Below are positions 26,024-34,585 of a stretch of DNA of 64,000 bases, piece by piece. Position 1 is the first letter of the stretch, and the number at the start of each line of letters is the position of its first letter. A program made the position numbers and the translations under genes. Source of the DNA: Actinacidiphila sp. DG2A-62 (GTDB lineage Bacteria; Actinomycetota; Actinomycetes; Streptomycetales; Streptomycetaceae); assembly GCF_035825295.1 (NCBI RefSeq), contig NZ_JAYMGI010000002.1, positions 2,458,001 to 2,522,000 on the forward strand. Reading direction: 5' to 3'. The notes under the pieces were generated by a model. It had not been told where the DNA came from. It saw nothing but the letters and a program-made list of their open reading frames with translations, and made no database searches.

Positions 26024-27124
26024 CTAGTCGCGGGACGCGGACGTGCTGGACATGTCCGGGTGGCGGTCGCCCGCGACGGCCGCGGCGATCGGCTCCAGCT
26101 CGGCCAGCTCGGCGTCGGACAGCGCCAGGAAGGCCGCGGCGGCGTTCTCCCGCACCCGTGCCGGCCTGCGGGTGCCGGGGATGGGCACGACGGTCAGGCC
26201 GTGCGCCCGCGCCCTGCTGTGCACCCAGGCCAGCGCGACCTGGCCGGGCGTCGCGCCGTGCGCCCGCGCGATCCGGCGGACCGGCTCCAGCAGGCCGGCG
26301 TTGCGGGCGGCGTTGTCGCCCGCGTAGCGCGGGTGGCCGTGCCGGAAGTCGTCGGGCGCCAGCTGCGCGTCCGCGTCCTGGAACGCGCCGGCCAGGAAAC
26401 CGCGGCCGAGCGGCGAGTACGGCACGAACGCCACGCCCAGCTCCGCCGCCGCGGGCACCGCGGTCCGCTCCACGTCGCGGCTGAACAGCGACCACTCCGA
26501 CTGGAGCGCCGCGATCGGGTGCACCGCGTGCGCCTCGCGCAGCTCCGCCCCGGTCACCTCGGACAGGCCCAGGTGGCGCACCTTGCCCTCGGCGACCAGC
26601 TCGGCCATCGCGCCGACCGACTCCGCGAACGGCACGGACCGGTCGTGCCGGTGCATGTAGTAGAGGTCGATCACGTCGACGCCCAGGCGCCGCAGGCTGG
26701 CCTCCACGGCCCGGCGGATGTACGCGGGCTCGTTGCGCACCTCCCGGCCGCCGCCGGGCAGCCGGTGGATGCCGAACTTGGTGGCCAGCGTGACCGCGTC
26801 GCGGTTCTCCCGCACGAACGGCGCGAGGAACTCCTCGTTGGCGCCCAGCCCGTACATGTCGGCGGTGTCGAAGAGCGTCACGCCCGCCTCCAGCGCCGCG
26901 GACAGCGTCCGCCGGGCCTGGGCGTCGTCGGTCTCCCCGTAGAACTCGCTGATGCCCATGCAGCCCAGTCCCTGGACGCCCACCCGCGGGCCGCCGGAGC
27001 CCAGCGCGACGCGGGGCAGCGGGGCGGGCGGCGTGAGGGCCGCCTGCGGCTCGGCGGTCCCGGGCGCGGCGGCGGTCCGGGGCGCGGGGCTGGTGCTGGT
27101 GCTGGTGCTGTGTGCGTCGGTCAC
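26024..27124 (-). CDS. Aldo/keto reductase
   Basis: 366 aa from GTG 27124, which overlaps the stop of the upstream MerR gene (GTGA), so translation is coupled. After a low-complexity leader of about 45 residues, the TIM-barrel AKR fold shows GLGCMGISEFYG, TLFDTADMYGLGANEEFL (catalytic Asp and Tyr), LATKFGIHR (catalytic Lys), YYMHRHDRSVPF (catalytic His), LQSEWSLFSRDVE and the NADP-binding VPIPGTRRPARVREN. It resembles the AKR13/YakC-like branch and reduces aldehydes or ketones with NADPH. The upstream regulator and its operator suggest induction by a small molecule. Confidence 0.92.
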   Translation of the reverse strand: MTDAHSTSTSTSPAPRTAAAPGTAEPQAALTPPAPLPRVALGSGGPRVGVQGLGCMGISEFYGETDDAQARRTLSAALEAGVTLFDTADMYGLGANEEFLAPFVRENRDAVTLATKFGIHRLPGGGREVRNEPAYIRRAVEASLRRLGVDVIDLYYMHRHDRSVPFAESVGAMAELVAEGKVRHLGLSEVTGAELREAHAVHPIAALQSEWSLFSRDVERTAVPAAAELGVAFVPYSPLGRGFLAGAFQDADAQLAPDDFRHGHPRYAGDNAARNAGLLEPVRRIARAHGATPGQVALAWVHSRARAHGLTVVPIPGTRRPARVRENAAAAFLALSDAELAELEPIAAAVAGDRHPDMSSTSASRD

Positions 27125-27666
27125 GCGCTCGTCCTCCCGGGCACCAGGCAGGCGCCGTACGTGTCGATCTTGCGGTCCAGCACCGCGAGGGTGTCCTGCA
27201 GCTCGGCGATCCGCTGGAGCACGTCCGCGCGGGTCGACTCCAGCAGCGCCCGGCGCTGCGCGAAGGTCTGCTGGCCGGCCCTGACCATCTCGGCGTAGCT
27301 GACCATGTCGGCCACCGGCATCCCGGTCAGCCGCAGCTTGCCGACGAACGCCAGCCAGTCCAGGTCCCGGTTGCTGAACCGGCGCTGGCCGGTGTGCGAG
27401 CGGTCCACGTGCGGCATCAGCCCGATCCGCTCGTACCAGCGCAGGGTGTGCGCGCTCAGCCCGGTGAAGTCGGCGACCTCGCTGATCGTGTACTGGTCCT
27501 GCCCGTCGGGCCGCGGCAGCCCCACGGCGCGGGCGCAGTCGTTCGCCGCGCTGCTCGGCCCCCTGTCCACGCCCCCGCCGGTACGCCCCCTGGTGTCCCC
27601 GCCCGCGTCCTGGCGTGTGTCCGTGTCCCCGCCCGTTGTGCTCTGCGCCATCTGCACGACCGTCAT
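27121..27666 (-). CDS. MerR-family transcriptional regulator
   Basis: 181 aa from ATG 27666; GTG 27657 and ATG 27651 are alternatives because GGAGG is only two bases from 27666. The first ~60 residues are Gly/Thr/Asp-rich and poorly conserved. The MerR HTH and wing are YTISEVADFTGLSAHTLRWYERIGLM and RRFSNRDLDWLAFVGKLR, followed by the dimerisation helix (TFAQRRALLESTRADVLQRIAELQDTL, in two turns). It probably controls itself and the coupled AKR gene through an 18-bp palindrome centred 27 bases upstream. Confidence 0.9.
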   Translation of the reverse strand: MTVVQMAQSTTGGDTDTRQDAGGDTRGRTGGGVDRGPSSAANDCARAVGLPRPDGQDQYTISEVADFTGLSAHTLRWYERIGLMPHVDRSHTGQRRFSNRDLDWLAFVGKLRLTGMPVADMVSYAEMVRAGQQTFAQRRALLESTRADVLQRIAELQDTLAVLDRKIDTYGACLVPGRTSA

Positions 27667-27683
27667 GACCTCCACGCTAAGAC

Positions 27684-27701
27684 CTTGGAGTGCACTCCAA
27701 G
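27684..27701. promoter_or_regulatory. Perfect 18-bp palindrome, probable MerR operator
   Basis: CTTGGAGTGCACTCCAAG is perfectly self-complementary. It lies 18-35 bases upstream of the MerR start codon, where a MerR regulator would bind between -35 and -10 in its own promoter. This length and symmetry are what MerR family operators show. Confidence 0.7.
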
Positions 27702-27811
27702 CAAGCGCCTCCGGGCGTCTCGGGGAGCGGGACGGAGCAGTCGCGCACCGGGGAGCGGCAGAGCAGCCCCGGCGTAGGAGCCGGGCCGTGGCACGCCCTA
27801 GGCTCGGGCGT

Positions 27812-28627
27812 ATGGAGAGCCTGGGGTTGATCGCGCAGTGGCCGGTGCCGGAGGCGGCGGCCGTGGTGGTACGGCAGGACGGCTCGGTGGCCGGGACGTA
27901 CGGCCCGCAGGACCGGCGGTTCGCGCTGGCCTCGGTGACCAAGCCGCTGTTCGCCTACGCGGTCCTGGTCGCGTACGAGGAGGGCGTCTTCGAGCTGGAC
28001 GACCCGGCGGGCCCCGAGGGGTCCACGGTGCGGCACCTGCTCGCGCACACCTCGGGCCTGGCCTTCGACGAGCCGCGGGTGATGGCCGCGCCGGGCGACC
28101 GGCGGCTGTACTCCAACACCGGTTTCGAGGTGCTCGGCGACGCCCTGGCCAAGGCGACCGGCATCCCGTACGCGGAGTATCTGCGGCAGGCGGTGCTGGA
28201 GCCGCTCGGCATGACCGGCACGACCCTGGACGGCACGCCGGCGGCCGGCGCGGTGTCCACGGCCGCCGACCTGGCGGCCTTCGCGGCGGAGCTGCAGTCG
28301 CCGCGGCTGCTGCACCCCTCGACGGTGGTCACCGCGACGTCGGTGGCCTTCCCCGGGCTGAAGGGCGTGCTGCCCGGCTACGGGCTGCAGAACCCCAACG
28401 ACTGGGGGCTCGGCTTCGAGATCCGCGGCGCCAAGTCGCCGCACTGGACCGGCGCGGGCTCCTCGCCGGGGACGTTCGGCCACTTCGGGCAGTCCGGGAC
28501 GTTCCTGTGGGTTGACCCGGCCGCGCAGGCGGCGTGCGTGGTGCTCACCGACCGGGCGTTCGGGGCCTGGGCGCTGGAGCCGTGGCCACGGCTGACGGAC
28601 GCGGTGCTGGCCGAGCTGCGGGGCTGA
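27812..28627 (+). CDS. Serine beta-lactamase-like hydrolase (class C/PBP4 family)
   Basis: 271 aa from ATG 27812. Active-site motifs are SVTK (S41, K44, the SxxK) and YSN (Y100), with the third box likely HFGQSGT near residue 230. The surrounding sequence (RHLLAHTSGL, LGDALAKATGIPYAEYLRQAVLEPLGMTGT, in two stretches) is that of the beta-lactamase/PF00144 family. No signal peptide is present, so it is cytoplasmic and more likely an esterase or peptidase than an antibiotic resistance enzyme. TAGGCT ends seven bases before the ATG, so the mRNA may be leaderless. Confidence 0.88.
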   Translation: MESLGLIAQWPVPEAAAVVVRQDGSVAGTYGPQDRRFALASVTKPLFAYAVLVAYEEGVFELDDPAGPEGSTVRHLLAHTSGLAFDEPRVMAAPGDRRLYSNTGFEVLGDALAKATGIPYAEYLRQAVLEPLGMTGTTLDGTPAAGAVSTAADLAAFAAELQSPRLLHPSTVVTATSVAFPGLKGVLPGYGLQNPNDWGLGFEIRGAKSPHWTGAGSSPGTFGHFGQSGTFLWVDPAAQAACVVLTDRAFGAWALEPWPRLTDAVLAELRG

Positions 28628-28649
28628 GGCGACGGGCCCGGCCGGGTCC

Positions 28650-28699
28650 GCCGGACCCCGCCAGACCCCGCCGATGCCCGGGGCTCGGCGGGGTCCGGC
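28650..28699. terminator. Bidirectional hairpin between the convergent serine hydrolase and pirin genes
   Basis: A 13-bp perfect stem (GCCGGACCCCGCC at 28650-28662 with its complement at 28687-28699). It also contains the first of two 21-bp near-identical direct repeats (28671-28691 and 28706-28726, one mismatch), starting CCGAT(G/A)CCCGGGGCTCG. It sits between converging 3' ends. Confidence 0.6.
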
Positions 28700-28735
28700 G
28701 CTCAGCCGATACCCGGGGCTCGGCGGCCCGGGGAC

Positions 28736-29482
28736 TCAGCCGTACGACGGGCGGGCGTGCATCTCCCACACCAGGTACTCGGCGGGGCCCTCGGTGCGGG
28801 CGCGTACGCCGCGGGCGTCGGTGACGCGGGCGGCGTCGCCCGCGCCCAGCGCGGCGGTCCGCGTGCCCTCGACGAGGGTGAGCGCGCCGCGCGCGAGGTG
28901 GACATAGAGGTACGGCGCGTCCGGCAGCGCGGTGTCGGAGGCGGTGTCCGGGCGGGCGCCGTGCAAGGTCGCCGCGCGCTGGCGCAGGGGCGCGGGGGCG
29001 CCGCCGGGGGCTGCGGTGGCGGGAGCCGCCGGCTCGGCGCCGGTGGCCAGGACGCGCAGGCCGGGGCCCGGGGGCAGCGGCGCGGGCAGCGCGGTGTAGC
29101 GCGGCGTCCCGCCGTACGCGTCCGGGTGCAGCCACATCTGCAGGAAGCGCAGGGGCCCGGGGCCGGCGTTGCGCTCGCTGTGCCGGACCCCGCCGGCGGC
29201 GCTCAGCACCTGGAGGCCGCCCGCGCCGAGCAGCGCGGAGTTCCCCTCGGCGTCGCGGTGTTCCAGCTCGCCGTCCAGCACCCAGGTGACGATCTCGGTG
29301 TCGCGGTGCGGGTGCTCGGCGAACCCCGCGCCGACGTCCAGGGCCTCCTCGTTGCACGCGGACAGCAGCCCGAATCCCACGTTCCCGGGGTCGTAGTGCC
29401 CCCCGAACGAGAACGCGTGCAGCGTCGCCACACCCTCCGCGCCGCCTTCGAACCGCCGCGCCCCGGGCCACACCTCGATCAC
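28736..29482 (-). CDS. Pirin-family bicupin protein
   Basis: 248 aa from GTG 29482. Cupin metal ligands follow the pirin pattern: FAEHPHRDTEIVTWVLDGELEHRD (His-x-His then Glu) and GVRHSERNAG. The C-terminal cupin is shorter (LYVHLARGALTLVEGTRTAAL). Pirins bind Fe or another metal; some are quercetinases and others are redox or transcription cofactors. TAGGGT lies six bases before GTG on the coding strand, so this is another candidate leaderless mRNA. The gene is convergent with the serine hydrolase and lies downstream of the fab cluster on the same strand but separated by a terminator. Confidence 0.87.
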   Translation of the reverse strand: MIEVWPGARRFEGGAEGVATLHAFSFGGHYDPGNVGFGLLSACNEEALDVGAGFAEHPHRDTEIVTWVLDGELEHRDAEGNSALLGAGGLQVLSAAGGVRHSERNAGPGPLRFLQMWLHPDAYGGTPRYTALPAPLPPGPGLRVLATGAEPAAPATAAPGGAPAPLRQRAATLHGARPDTASDTALPDAPYLYVHLARGALTLVEGTRTAALGAGDAARVTDARGVRARTEGPAEYLVWEMHARPSYG

Positions 29483-29538
29483 TCACTCACCCTAAACCGC
29501 CCCGACGGCACACGACGCCGGGCGCCGGCGAAGACCGA

Positions 29539-29582
29539 CGGCGCGGGGCCGCGCCGTAGAGATGGCCGCGGCCCCGCGCCGG
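29539..29582 (-). terminator. Terminator of the fab cluster
   Basis: GGCGCGGGGCCGCG at 29540-29553 pairs with CGCGGCCCCGCGCC at 29567-29580, a 14-bp GC stem about 55 bases past the fabF stop. It separates fabF from the pirin gene. Confidence 0.65.
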
Positions 29583-29633
29583 GGAAGGGTGTCCAGGAGT
29601 CGGCGCCAGGTGTCAGGAGCCGGGCGCCGTGGG

Positions 29634-30902
29634 TCAGACGGCCAGCGTGCGCAGGGCCAGAACGACGTTGTGCCCGCCGAAGCCGAACGAGTCGTTGAGC
29701 GCGGCGATGGTTCCCGCCGGGAGCGGGCGGGGGGCGCCGCTGACGACGTCCGCGTCCACCTCGGGGTCGGGGTCGGTGAGGTTGATGGTCGGGGGCGCCA
29801 GCCGGTTGTGGAGGGCGAGGACGGTCGCCACCGTCTCGATCCCGCCCGCGCCGCCGAGCAGGTGCCCGGTCATCGACTTGGTCGCCGAGATCGCCATGTG
29901 GTCCACGTCGTCGCCGAACACCCTGCGCAGCGCCTTGATCTCCGCCACGTCGCCCTGCGGCGTCGACGTCGCGTGCGCGTTGACGTGCGCGATCTCCGCG
30001 GGCTTGAGGTCGGAGCCGTCCAGCAGGTGCTGCAGCGCCGCGGCGATGCCGCGGCCGGTCGGCTCCGGCTGGGTGATGTGGTGCGCGTCCGCCGAGATGC
30101 CCTGGCCGACCGCCTCCACGTACACCCGCGCACCGCGCGCCGCCGCGTGCTCCGCGGACTCCAGCACGATCACGCCGGCGCCCTCGCCGAGCACGAAGCC
30201 GTCGCGCCCGGAGTCGTAGGGGCGCGAGGCGCCCTGCGGGTCGTCGTTGTTCTTGGACATCGCCATCATGTTGCCGAAGGCGACGATGGGCAGCGGGTGG
30301 ATCGCCGCCTCGGTGCCGCCCGCGACCACCACGTCGGCGCGGCCGGTGCGGATCATCTCGATCGCGTAGCCGATGGCCTCCGCGCCGGACGCGCACGCGC
30401 TGACCGGGGTGTGCACGCCGGCCCGCGCGTTGACGTCGATGCCGACGTTCGCCGAGGGGCTGTTGGGCATGAGCATCGGCACGGTGTGCGGGGACACCTT
30501 GCGTACGCCCTGGTTCTTCAGGATGTCGTACTGGTCCAGCAGGGTGGTCACACCACCGATGCCGGACGCGATGACCGTGCCGAGCCGGTCCGGGTCGATC
30601 GCCGGGTCGTCGCCCGCCTTGGCGGTGAAACCGGCGTCCGCCCATGCCTCGCGCGCGGCGATCAGCGCGAACTGCGCGCTGCGGTCCAGCTTGCGGGCCA
30701 CCGGGCGGGGCAGCACCTCGCCCGGCTCGACGGCCACCGGCGCGGCGATCCGCACCGGCAGCTCGGCCGCCCACTCCTGCTCCAGCGTCCGCACGCCGGA
30801 GCGGCCGGCCAGCAACGCCTCCCAGGTCGACGCGCTGTCGCCACCCAGCGGTGTGGTTGCTCCGATACCGGTGACGACCACGGTGCGATTGGTCGGGCTC
30901 AC
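29634..30902 (-). CDS. fabF: 3-oxoacyl-ACP synthase II
   Basis: 422 aa from GTG 30902 (GGAGAG about 8 bases upstream). The condensing-enzyme catalytic triad is complete: C170 in PVSACASGAEAIG, His in NAHATSTPQGD and His in KSMTGHLLGGAGG. GFVLGEGAGVIVLE and DSFGFGGHNVVLAL are further family blocks. It elongates acyl chains with malonyl-ACP in type II fatty acid synthesis. It is the last gene of fabD-fabH-acpP-fabF, the arrangement known from Streptomyces, where these genes are co-expressed. Confidence 0.96.
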   Translation of the reverse strand: MSPTNRTVVVTGIGATTPLGGDSASTWEALLAGRSGVRTLEQEWAAELPVRIAAPVAVEPGEVLPRPVARKLDRSAQFALIAAREAWADAGFTAKAGDDPAIDPDRLGTVIASGIGGVTTLLDQYDILKNQGVRKVSPHTVPMLMPNSPSANVGIDVNARAGVHTPVSACASGAEAIGYAIEMIRTGRADVVVAGGTEAAIHPLPIVAFGNMMAMSKNNDDPQGASRPYDSGRDGFVLGEGAGVIVLESAEHAAARGARVYVEAVGQGISADAHHITQPEPTGRGIAAALQHLLDGSDLKPAEIAHVNAHATSTPQGDVAEIKALRRVFGDDVDHMAISATKSMTGHLLGGAGGIETVATVLALHNRLAPPTINLTDPDPEVDADVVSGAPRPLPAGTIAALNDSFGFGGHNVVLALRTLAV

Positions 30903-31005
30903 AGGAATGTCTCTCCACGTCTAGAAGGGCGGGCGACAGTCGCGTCGTCCGAGGTGCTCGTCCGGGGCTCGCGGGCGGCGGCCCCGGCACGGAAGGCTAC
31001 GGGTG

Positions 31006-31251
31006 TCAGCCCTGGGCCTTCAGGATGTAGTCGACCGCGTCGCCGACCGTCTTGAGGTTCTTGACGTCGTCGTCCGGGATCTTCACGTTGAACTGCTCCT
31101 CGGCCGCCACGACGACCTCGACCATGGACAGCGAGTCGACGTCGAGGTCGTCGGTGAAGGACTTGTCCGGCTTGACGTCCTCGGTGGGGATGCCGGCGAT
31201 CTCGTTCACGATGTCGGCAAGACCGGCGACGATCTCTTCCTTGGTGGCCAT
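31006..31251 (-). CDS. acpP: Acyl carrier protein
   Basis: 81 aa from ATG 31251 (AAGGAG 9 bases upstream). The phosphopantetheine Ser is S40 in DDLDVDSLSMVEVV, the standard DSL site. It is acidic, with four predicted helices (KEEIVAGLADIVNEIAG, VEVVVAAEEQF, VGDAVDYIL). It carries growing acyl chains for FabH and FabF on either side. Being between fabH and fabF, it is the fatty acid synthesis ACP rather than a polyketide one. Confidence 0.96.
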   Translation of the reverse strand: MATKEEIVAGLADIVNEIAGIPTEDVKPDKSFTDDLDVDSLSMVEVVVAAEEQFNVKIPDDDVKNLKTVGDAVDYILKAQG

Positions 31252-31320
31252 GTGTACGGCGCTCCTTGTGTTCAACCAGGTGGTACGGCGGGCGGGACTG
31301 CGCCGCCGCGGGGTTGGTGC

Positions 31321-32331
31321 CTAGGGGAGGGTAACGACCGTGGCCGCGTACACCAGACCCGCCCCGAAGCCGATGACCAGCGCGGTGTCCCCGCTCTTGG
31401 CCTCGCCCGAGGCGAGCAGCCGCTCCATCGCGAGCGGGATGGACGCCGCCGAGGTGTTGCCCGTGGTCTCGATGTCGCGGGCGACCGCGACGTGGTCGGG
31501 AAGCTTCAGCGCCTTGATCATCGAGTCGATGATCCGCATGTTCGCCTGGTGCGGGATGAAGACGTCGAGCTGGTCCGCGGTGATCCCGGCGGCGTCCAAC
31601 GCCTCCTGGGCGACCTTCGCCATCTCGAACACCGCCCAGCGGAAGACCGCCTGCCCCTCCTGGGCGAGCGCCGGGAAGCGCACCTGGCCGGGATCGGCGT
31701 CCCGGTAGACGTCCCACGGCAGCGTCTGGGTGATGGTGTGCGACTTGTCGCCCTCCGAGCCCCAGACGGTCGGGCCGATGGCCGGCTCCTGCGAGGGGCC
31801 GACGATGACCGCGCCCGCGCCGTCGCCGAAGAGGAACGCGGTGCCGCGGTCCTCCTTGTCGGTCAGGTCGCTCAGCCGCTCCACGCCGACCACCAGCACG
31901 TGCGTGGCGGTGCCGTCGGTGATCATGCCCTTGGCGAGGGTCAGGCCGTAGGTGAAGCCCGCGCAGCCGGCGGAGATGTCGAACGCGGCGGGCTTGCCGG
32001 CGCCGATCCGGTGCGCGATCTCGGTGGCGACCGCGGGCGTCTGCTTGAAGTGCGAGACGGTCGCGATGATCACCGCGTCGATGTCCGAGGCGGCGATCCC
32101 GGCGTCGGCGATCGCCTTGCCGCCGGCCGCCAGCGACATCTCGGTGACGGTCTCCTCCGGGCCGGCCCAGTGGCGGCTGGCGATCCCGGAACGGGACCTG
32201 ATCCACTCGTCGCTGGACTCGATGTGCTCCAGGATCACCTCGTTGGGGACCACCCGGGTGGGACGGTACCCGCCGACGCCGAGGATCCGCGCGTACGGAG
32301 CGCCCTTGCTGGGACTGATCTTCGCTGCCAT
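31321..32331 (-). CDS. fabH: 3-oxoacyl-ACP synthase III
   Basis: 336 aa from ATG 32331 (AGGAG about 11 bases upstream). The Cys-His-Asn triad is C123 in DISAGCAGFTYG, His in IPHQANMRIID and Asn in ETTGNTSAAS. It starts fatty acid synthesis by condensing an acyl-CoA with malonyl-ACP; in Streptomyces it accepts branched starters (family knowledge). It begins 14 bases after fabD, so they are co-translated or co-transcribed. Confidence 0.96.
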   Translation of the reverse strand: MAAKISPSKGAPYARILGVGGYRPTRVVPNEVILEHIESSDEWIRSRSGIASRHWAGPEETVTEMSLAAGGKAIADAGIAASDIDAVIIATVSHFKQTPAVATEIAHRIGAGKPAAFDISAGCAGFTYGLTLAKGMITDGTATHVLVVGVERLSDLTDKEDRGTAFLFGDGAGAVIVGPSQEPAIGPTVWGSEGDKSHTITQTLPWDVYRDADPGQVRFPALAQEGQAVFRWAVFEMAKVAQEALDAAGITADQLDVFIPHQANMRIIDSMIKALKLPDHVAVARDIETTGNTSAASIPLAMERLLASGEAKSGDTALVIGFGAGLVYAATVVTLP

Positions 32332-32345
32332 GGTGCGAACGGCTC

Positions 32346-33275
32346 CTATTCGGCTCGTGCTTGTGCGGTACCGCCGAGCTCGGCGGCCAGCGCACGCGCC
32401 GCGTCGAGGTCGTCCGGTGTCTTCAGCGCGAGGGTCCGTACCCCGGGCAGCGCCCGCTTGGCCAGACCCACCAGCGTCCCGCCGGGCGACACCTCGATGA
32501 TGCCGGTGACGCCGCGCTCCTGAAACGTCTGCATGCACAGGTCCCAGCGGACCGGGTTCGACACCTGTGCGACCAGCCGGCCCACCACGGCCGCCCCGCT
32601 GTCCACCACCCGGCCGTCGGCGTTGGAGACGTACGGCAGCCGCGGGTCGCCGGCCGCCAGGTCCGCGGCCAGCTCCTCCAGCACGGACACCGCGGACGCC
32701 ATGTGGCCGGTGTGGAAGGCGCCGGCCACCTTCAGCGGGATGACCCGCGCGCCCTCGGGCTTGTCGGCGGCCAGCGCCGCCAGCTGCTCCGCGGTGCCGG
32801 CGGCCACGATCTGCCCGGCGCCGTTGATGTTCGCCGGGGTCAGTCCCAGCTTGTCCAGGTGCGCCACGACCTGGTCGGGGTCGCCGCCGAGCACCGCGGA
32901 CATGCCCGTGTCGGTCACCGCCGCCGCGTCGGCCATCGCCCGGCCGCGGGCCGCGGTGAACGCCATCGCGTCGCGCTCGGACAGCACCCCGGCCAGCGCG
33001 GCCGCGGTGATCTCACCGACGCTGTGTCCGGCCACCAGGTCGGGGGACGCGCCGAGCGCCGCGGCCGACAGCAGGCCGGCGGCCACCAGCAGCGGCTGCG
33101 CCACCTTGGTGTCGCGGATCTCGTCCGCGTCGGCCTTGGTGCCGTAGTGGGCGAGGTCGAGCCCGGCGGCGTCGGACCAGCCCGCGAGGCTGTCGGCGAC
33201 ACCGGGGAGTTCGAGCCAGGGGGTCAGGAAGCCGGGCGTCTGGGCGCCCTGGCCGGGAGCGACGAGTACGAGCAC
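32346..33275 (-). CDS. fabD: Malonyl-CoA:ACP transacylase
   Basis: 309 aa from GTG 33275, giving MLVLVAPGQGAQTPGFL, the common N-terminus of this family; GTG 33281, with GAGAGAG upstream, is the alternative. Catalytic Ser is S85 in AGHSVGEI; the catalytic His is in KVAGAFHTGHM and a Gln in APGQGAQ completes the site. It transfers malonyl groups to ACP for fatty acid synthesis. It is the first gene of the fab group and lies directly downstream of the FasR-like regulator. Confidence 0.95.
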   Translation of the reverse strand: MLVLVAPGQGAQTPGFLTPWLELPGVADSLAGWSDAAGLDLAHYGTKADADEIRDTKVAQPLLVAAGLLSAAALGASPDLVAGHSVGEITAAALAGVLSERDAMAFTAARGRAMADAAAVTDTGMSAVLGGDPDQVVAHLDKLGLTPANINGAGQIVAAGTAEQLAALAADKPEGARVIPLKVAGAFHTGHMASAVSVLEELAADLAAGDPRLPYVSNADGRVVDSGAAVVGRLVAQVSNPVRWDLCMQTFQERGVTGIIEVSPGGTLVGLAKRALPGVRTLALKTPDDLDAARALAAELGGTAQARAE

Positions 33276-33342
33276 CCTCACACTCTCTCTCGCGGGCAGC
33301 CCTGACCGCCCGTGGGGACAGGGACCAAGAACTGTCGGGCGA

Positions 33343-33361
33343 TTTGTGGGTGTCCAACAAA
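33343..33361. promoter_or_regulatory. Inverted repeat in the fabD promoter region
   Basis: TTTGT (33343-33347) and ACAAA (33357-33361) are 9 bases apart in an AT-richer stretch between the regulator's stop and fabD. In Streptomyces FasR activates the fab genes from this intergenic region. Whether these bases are the actual FasR site is inference. Confidence 0.4.
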
Positions 33362-33364
33362 CGC

Positions 33365-34570
33365 TCAGGAGGGCCTGTCCGCATCGGACAGTCGGCCCAG
33401 GATGAGCGCGATGCGCAGGGTGAACGCCGAACGCACGTCGGAGGGTGACCATCCGGTGACGTCGGTCACACGTCGGAGCCGGTAGCGGACGGTATTCGGG
33501 TGGACGAACAGCATCCGGGCGGCGCCCTCCAGTGACGACGCCTGCTCCAGGTAGACACTCAGCGTCTCCAGGAGTGCCGACCCGGCCTCCTCCAGCGGCC
33601 TGTAGATCTCCTCCACCAGCTGGGCCCGAGCATAGCGGTCGCCCGCCATGGCGCGCTCCGGCAGCAGGTCGTCGGAGAGCACCGGTCGCGGCGCGTCGGG
33701 CCAGGCCGCGCACGCCTTCAGGCCGGCCGCCGCGGCGCTCGCCGAGCGGGTCGCCGCGAGCAGGTCGCCGACCACGGGGCCGGCCACCACCGGGCCCGGC
33801 GCGAACGGTCCGAGCAGGGCTTTCGCCACCTTGATCGGGTCGTCGTCGCCGCCGGCGATGACCACCAGGCGGTCGCCGAAGACACCGGTCAGCACCTGCA
33901 GCTTGGCGTGCCGCGAGGCCCGGCGGATCGCCTCCACGGTCAGCTCGCTGTCCCCGTTGGGCGCGGTGCCGAGCACCACCACGATGTGGTCGGGGGAGTT
34001 CCAGCCCAGCGCGGCGGCCCGCGACAGCACGCCCTCGTCGGCCTCGCCGGACAGTACGGCGTTGACCACCAGCGACTCCAGCCGGGCGTCCCAGGCGCCG
34101 CGCGCCTCGGCGGCCTGCGCGTAGACCTGCGCGGTGGCGAAGGCGATCTCGCGCGCGTAGACCAGCAGCGCCTCGCGCAGCACGGCCTCGTCGCCGGGCG
34201 CGGCCACCTCGTCGATGGCCGCCTCCATCACCTCGATGGTGGTGCGGACCATCTCGACGGTCTGCCGCAGCGAGATCGCCCGGGTCAGCTCGCGCGGGGC
34301 GGTGCCGAAGACGTCCGTGCTGATCGCCTGCGGCGCCTCGGGGTGGCGGAACCATTCTGTGAACGCCGCGATACCGGCCTGCGCGACCAGGCCGATCCAG
34401 CTGCGGTTCTCCGGCGGCATGGCGCGGTACCAGGGCAGCTGGGCGTCCATCCGCGCGATGGCGTGCGCGGCGAGGCGGCCGGCGGACTTCTCCAGGCGCC
34501 GCAGGGTCGCGGAGTGGTCCGCGTGGGGCGGGGCGGCGGGCTGCTGCGGCGAGGGGGAGTCATCGGGCAC
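33365..34570 (-). CDS. fasR: PucR-family activator of the fab cluster (FasR-like)
   Basis: 401 aa from GTG 34570. It begins with a Pro-rich leader, then TLRRLEKSAGRLAAHAIARM, WYRAMPPENRSWIGLVAQAG and AFTEWFRHPEAPQAI, as in the FasR proteins that I know from Streptomyces fatty acid clusters. The C-terminus holds the PucR HTH: SSLEGAARMLFVHPNTVRYR and LRRVTDVTGWSPSDV. It is the positive regulator of fabDHPF in that genus. It is immediately upstream of fabD on the same strand, with 90 bases between them containing the promoter. Confidence 0.9.
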   Translation of the reverse strand: MPDDSPSPQQPAAPPHADHSATLRRLEKSAGRLAAHAIARMDAQLPWYRAMPPENRSWIGLVAQAGIAAFTEWFRHPEAPQAISTDVFGTAPRELTRAISLRQTVEMVRTTIEVMEAAIDEVAAPGDEAVLREALLVYAREIAFATAQVYAQAAEARGAWDARLESLVVNAVLSGEADEGVLSRAAALGWNSPDHIVVVLGTAPNGDSELTVEAIRRASRHAKLQVLTGVFGDRLVVIAGGDDDPIKVAKALLGPFAPGPVVAGPVVGDLLAATRSASAAAAGLKACAAWPDAPRPVLSDDLLPERAMAGDRYARAQLVEEIYRPLEEAGSALLETLSVYLEQASSLEGAARMLFVHPNTVRYRLRRVTDVTGWSPSDVRSAFTLRIALILGRLSDADRPS

Positions 34571-34585
34571 GGTCCCTAGCCTGCC

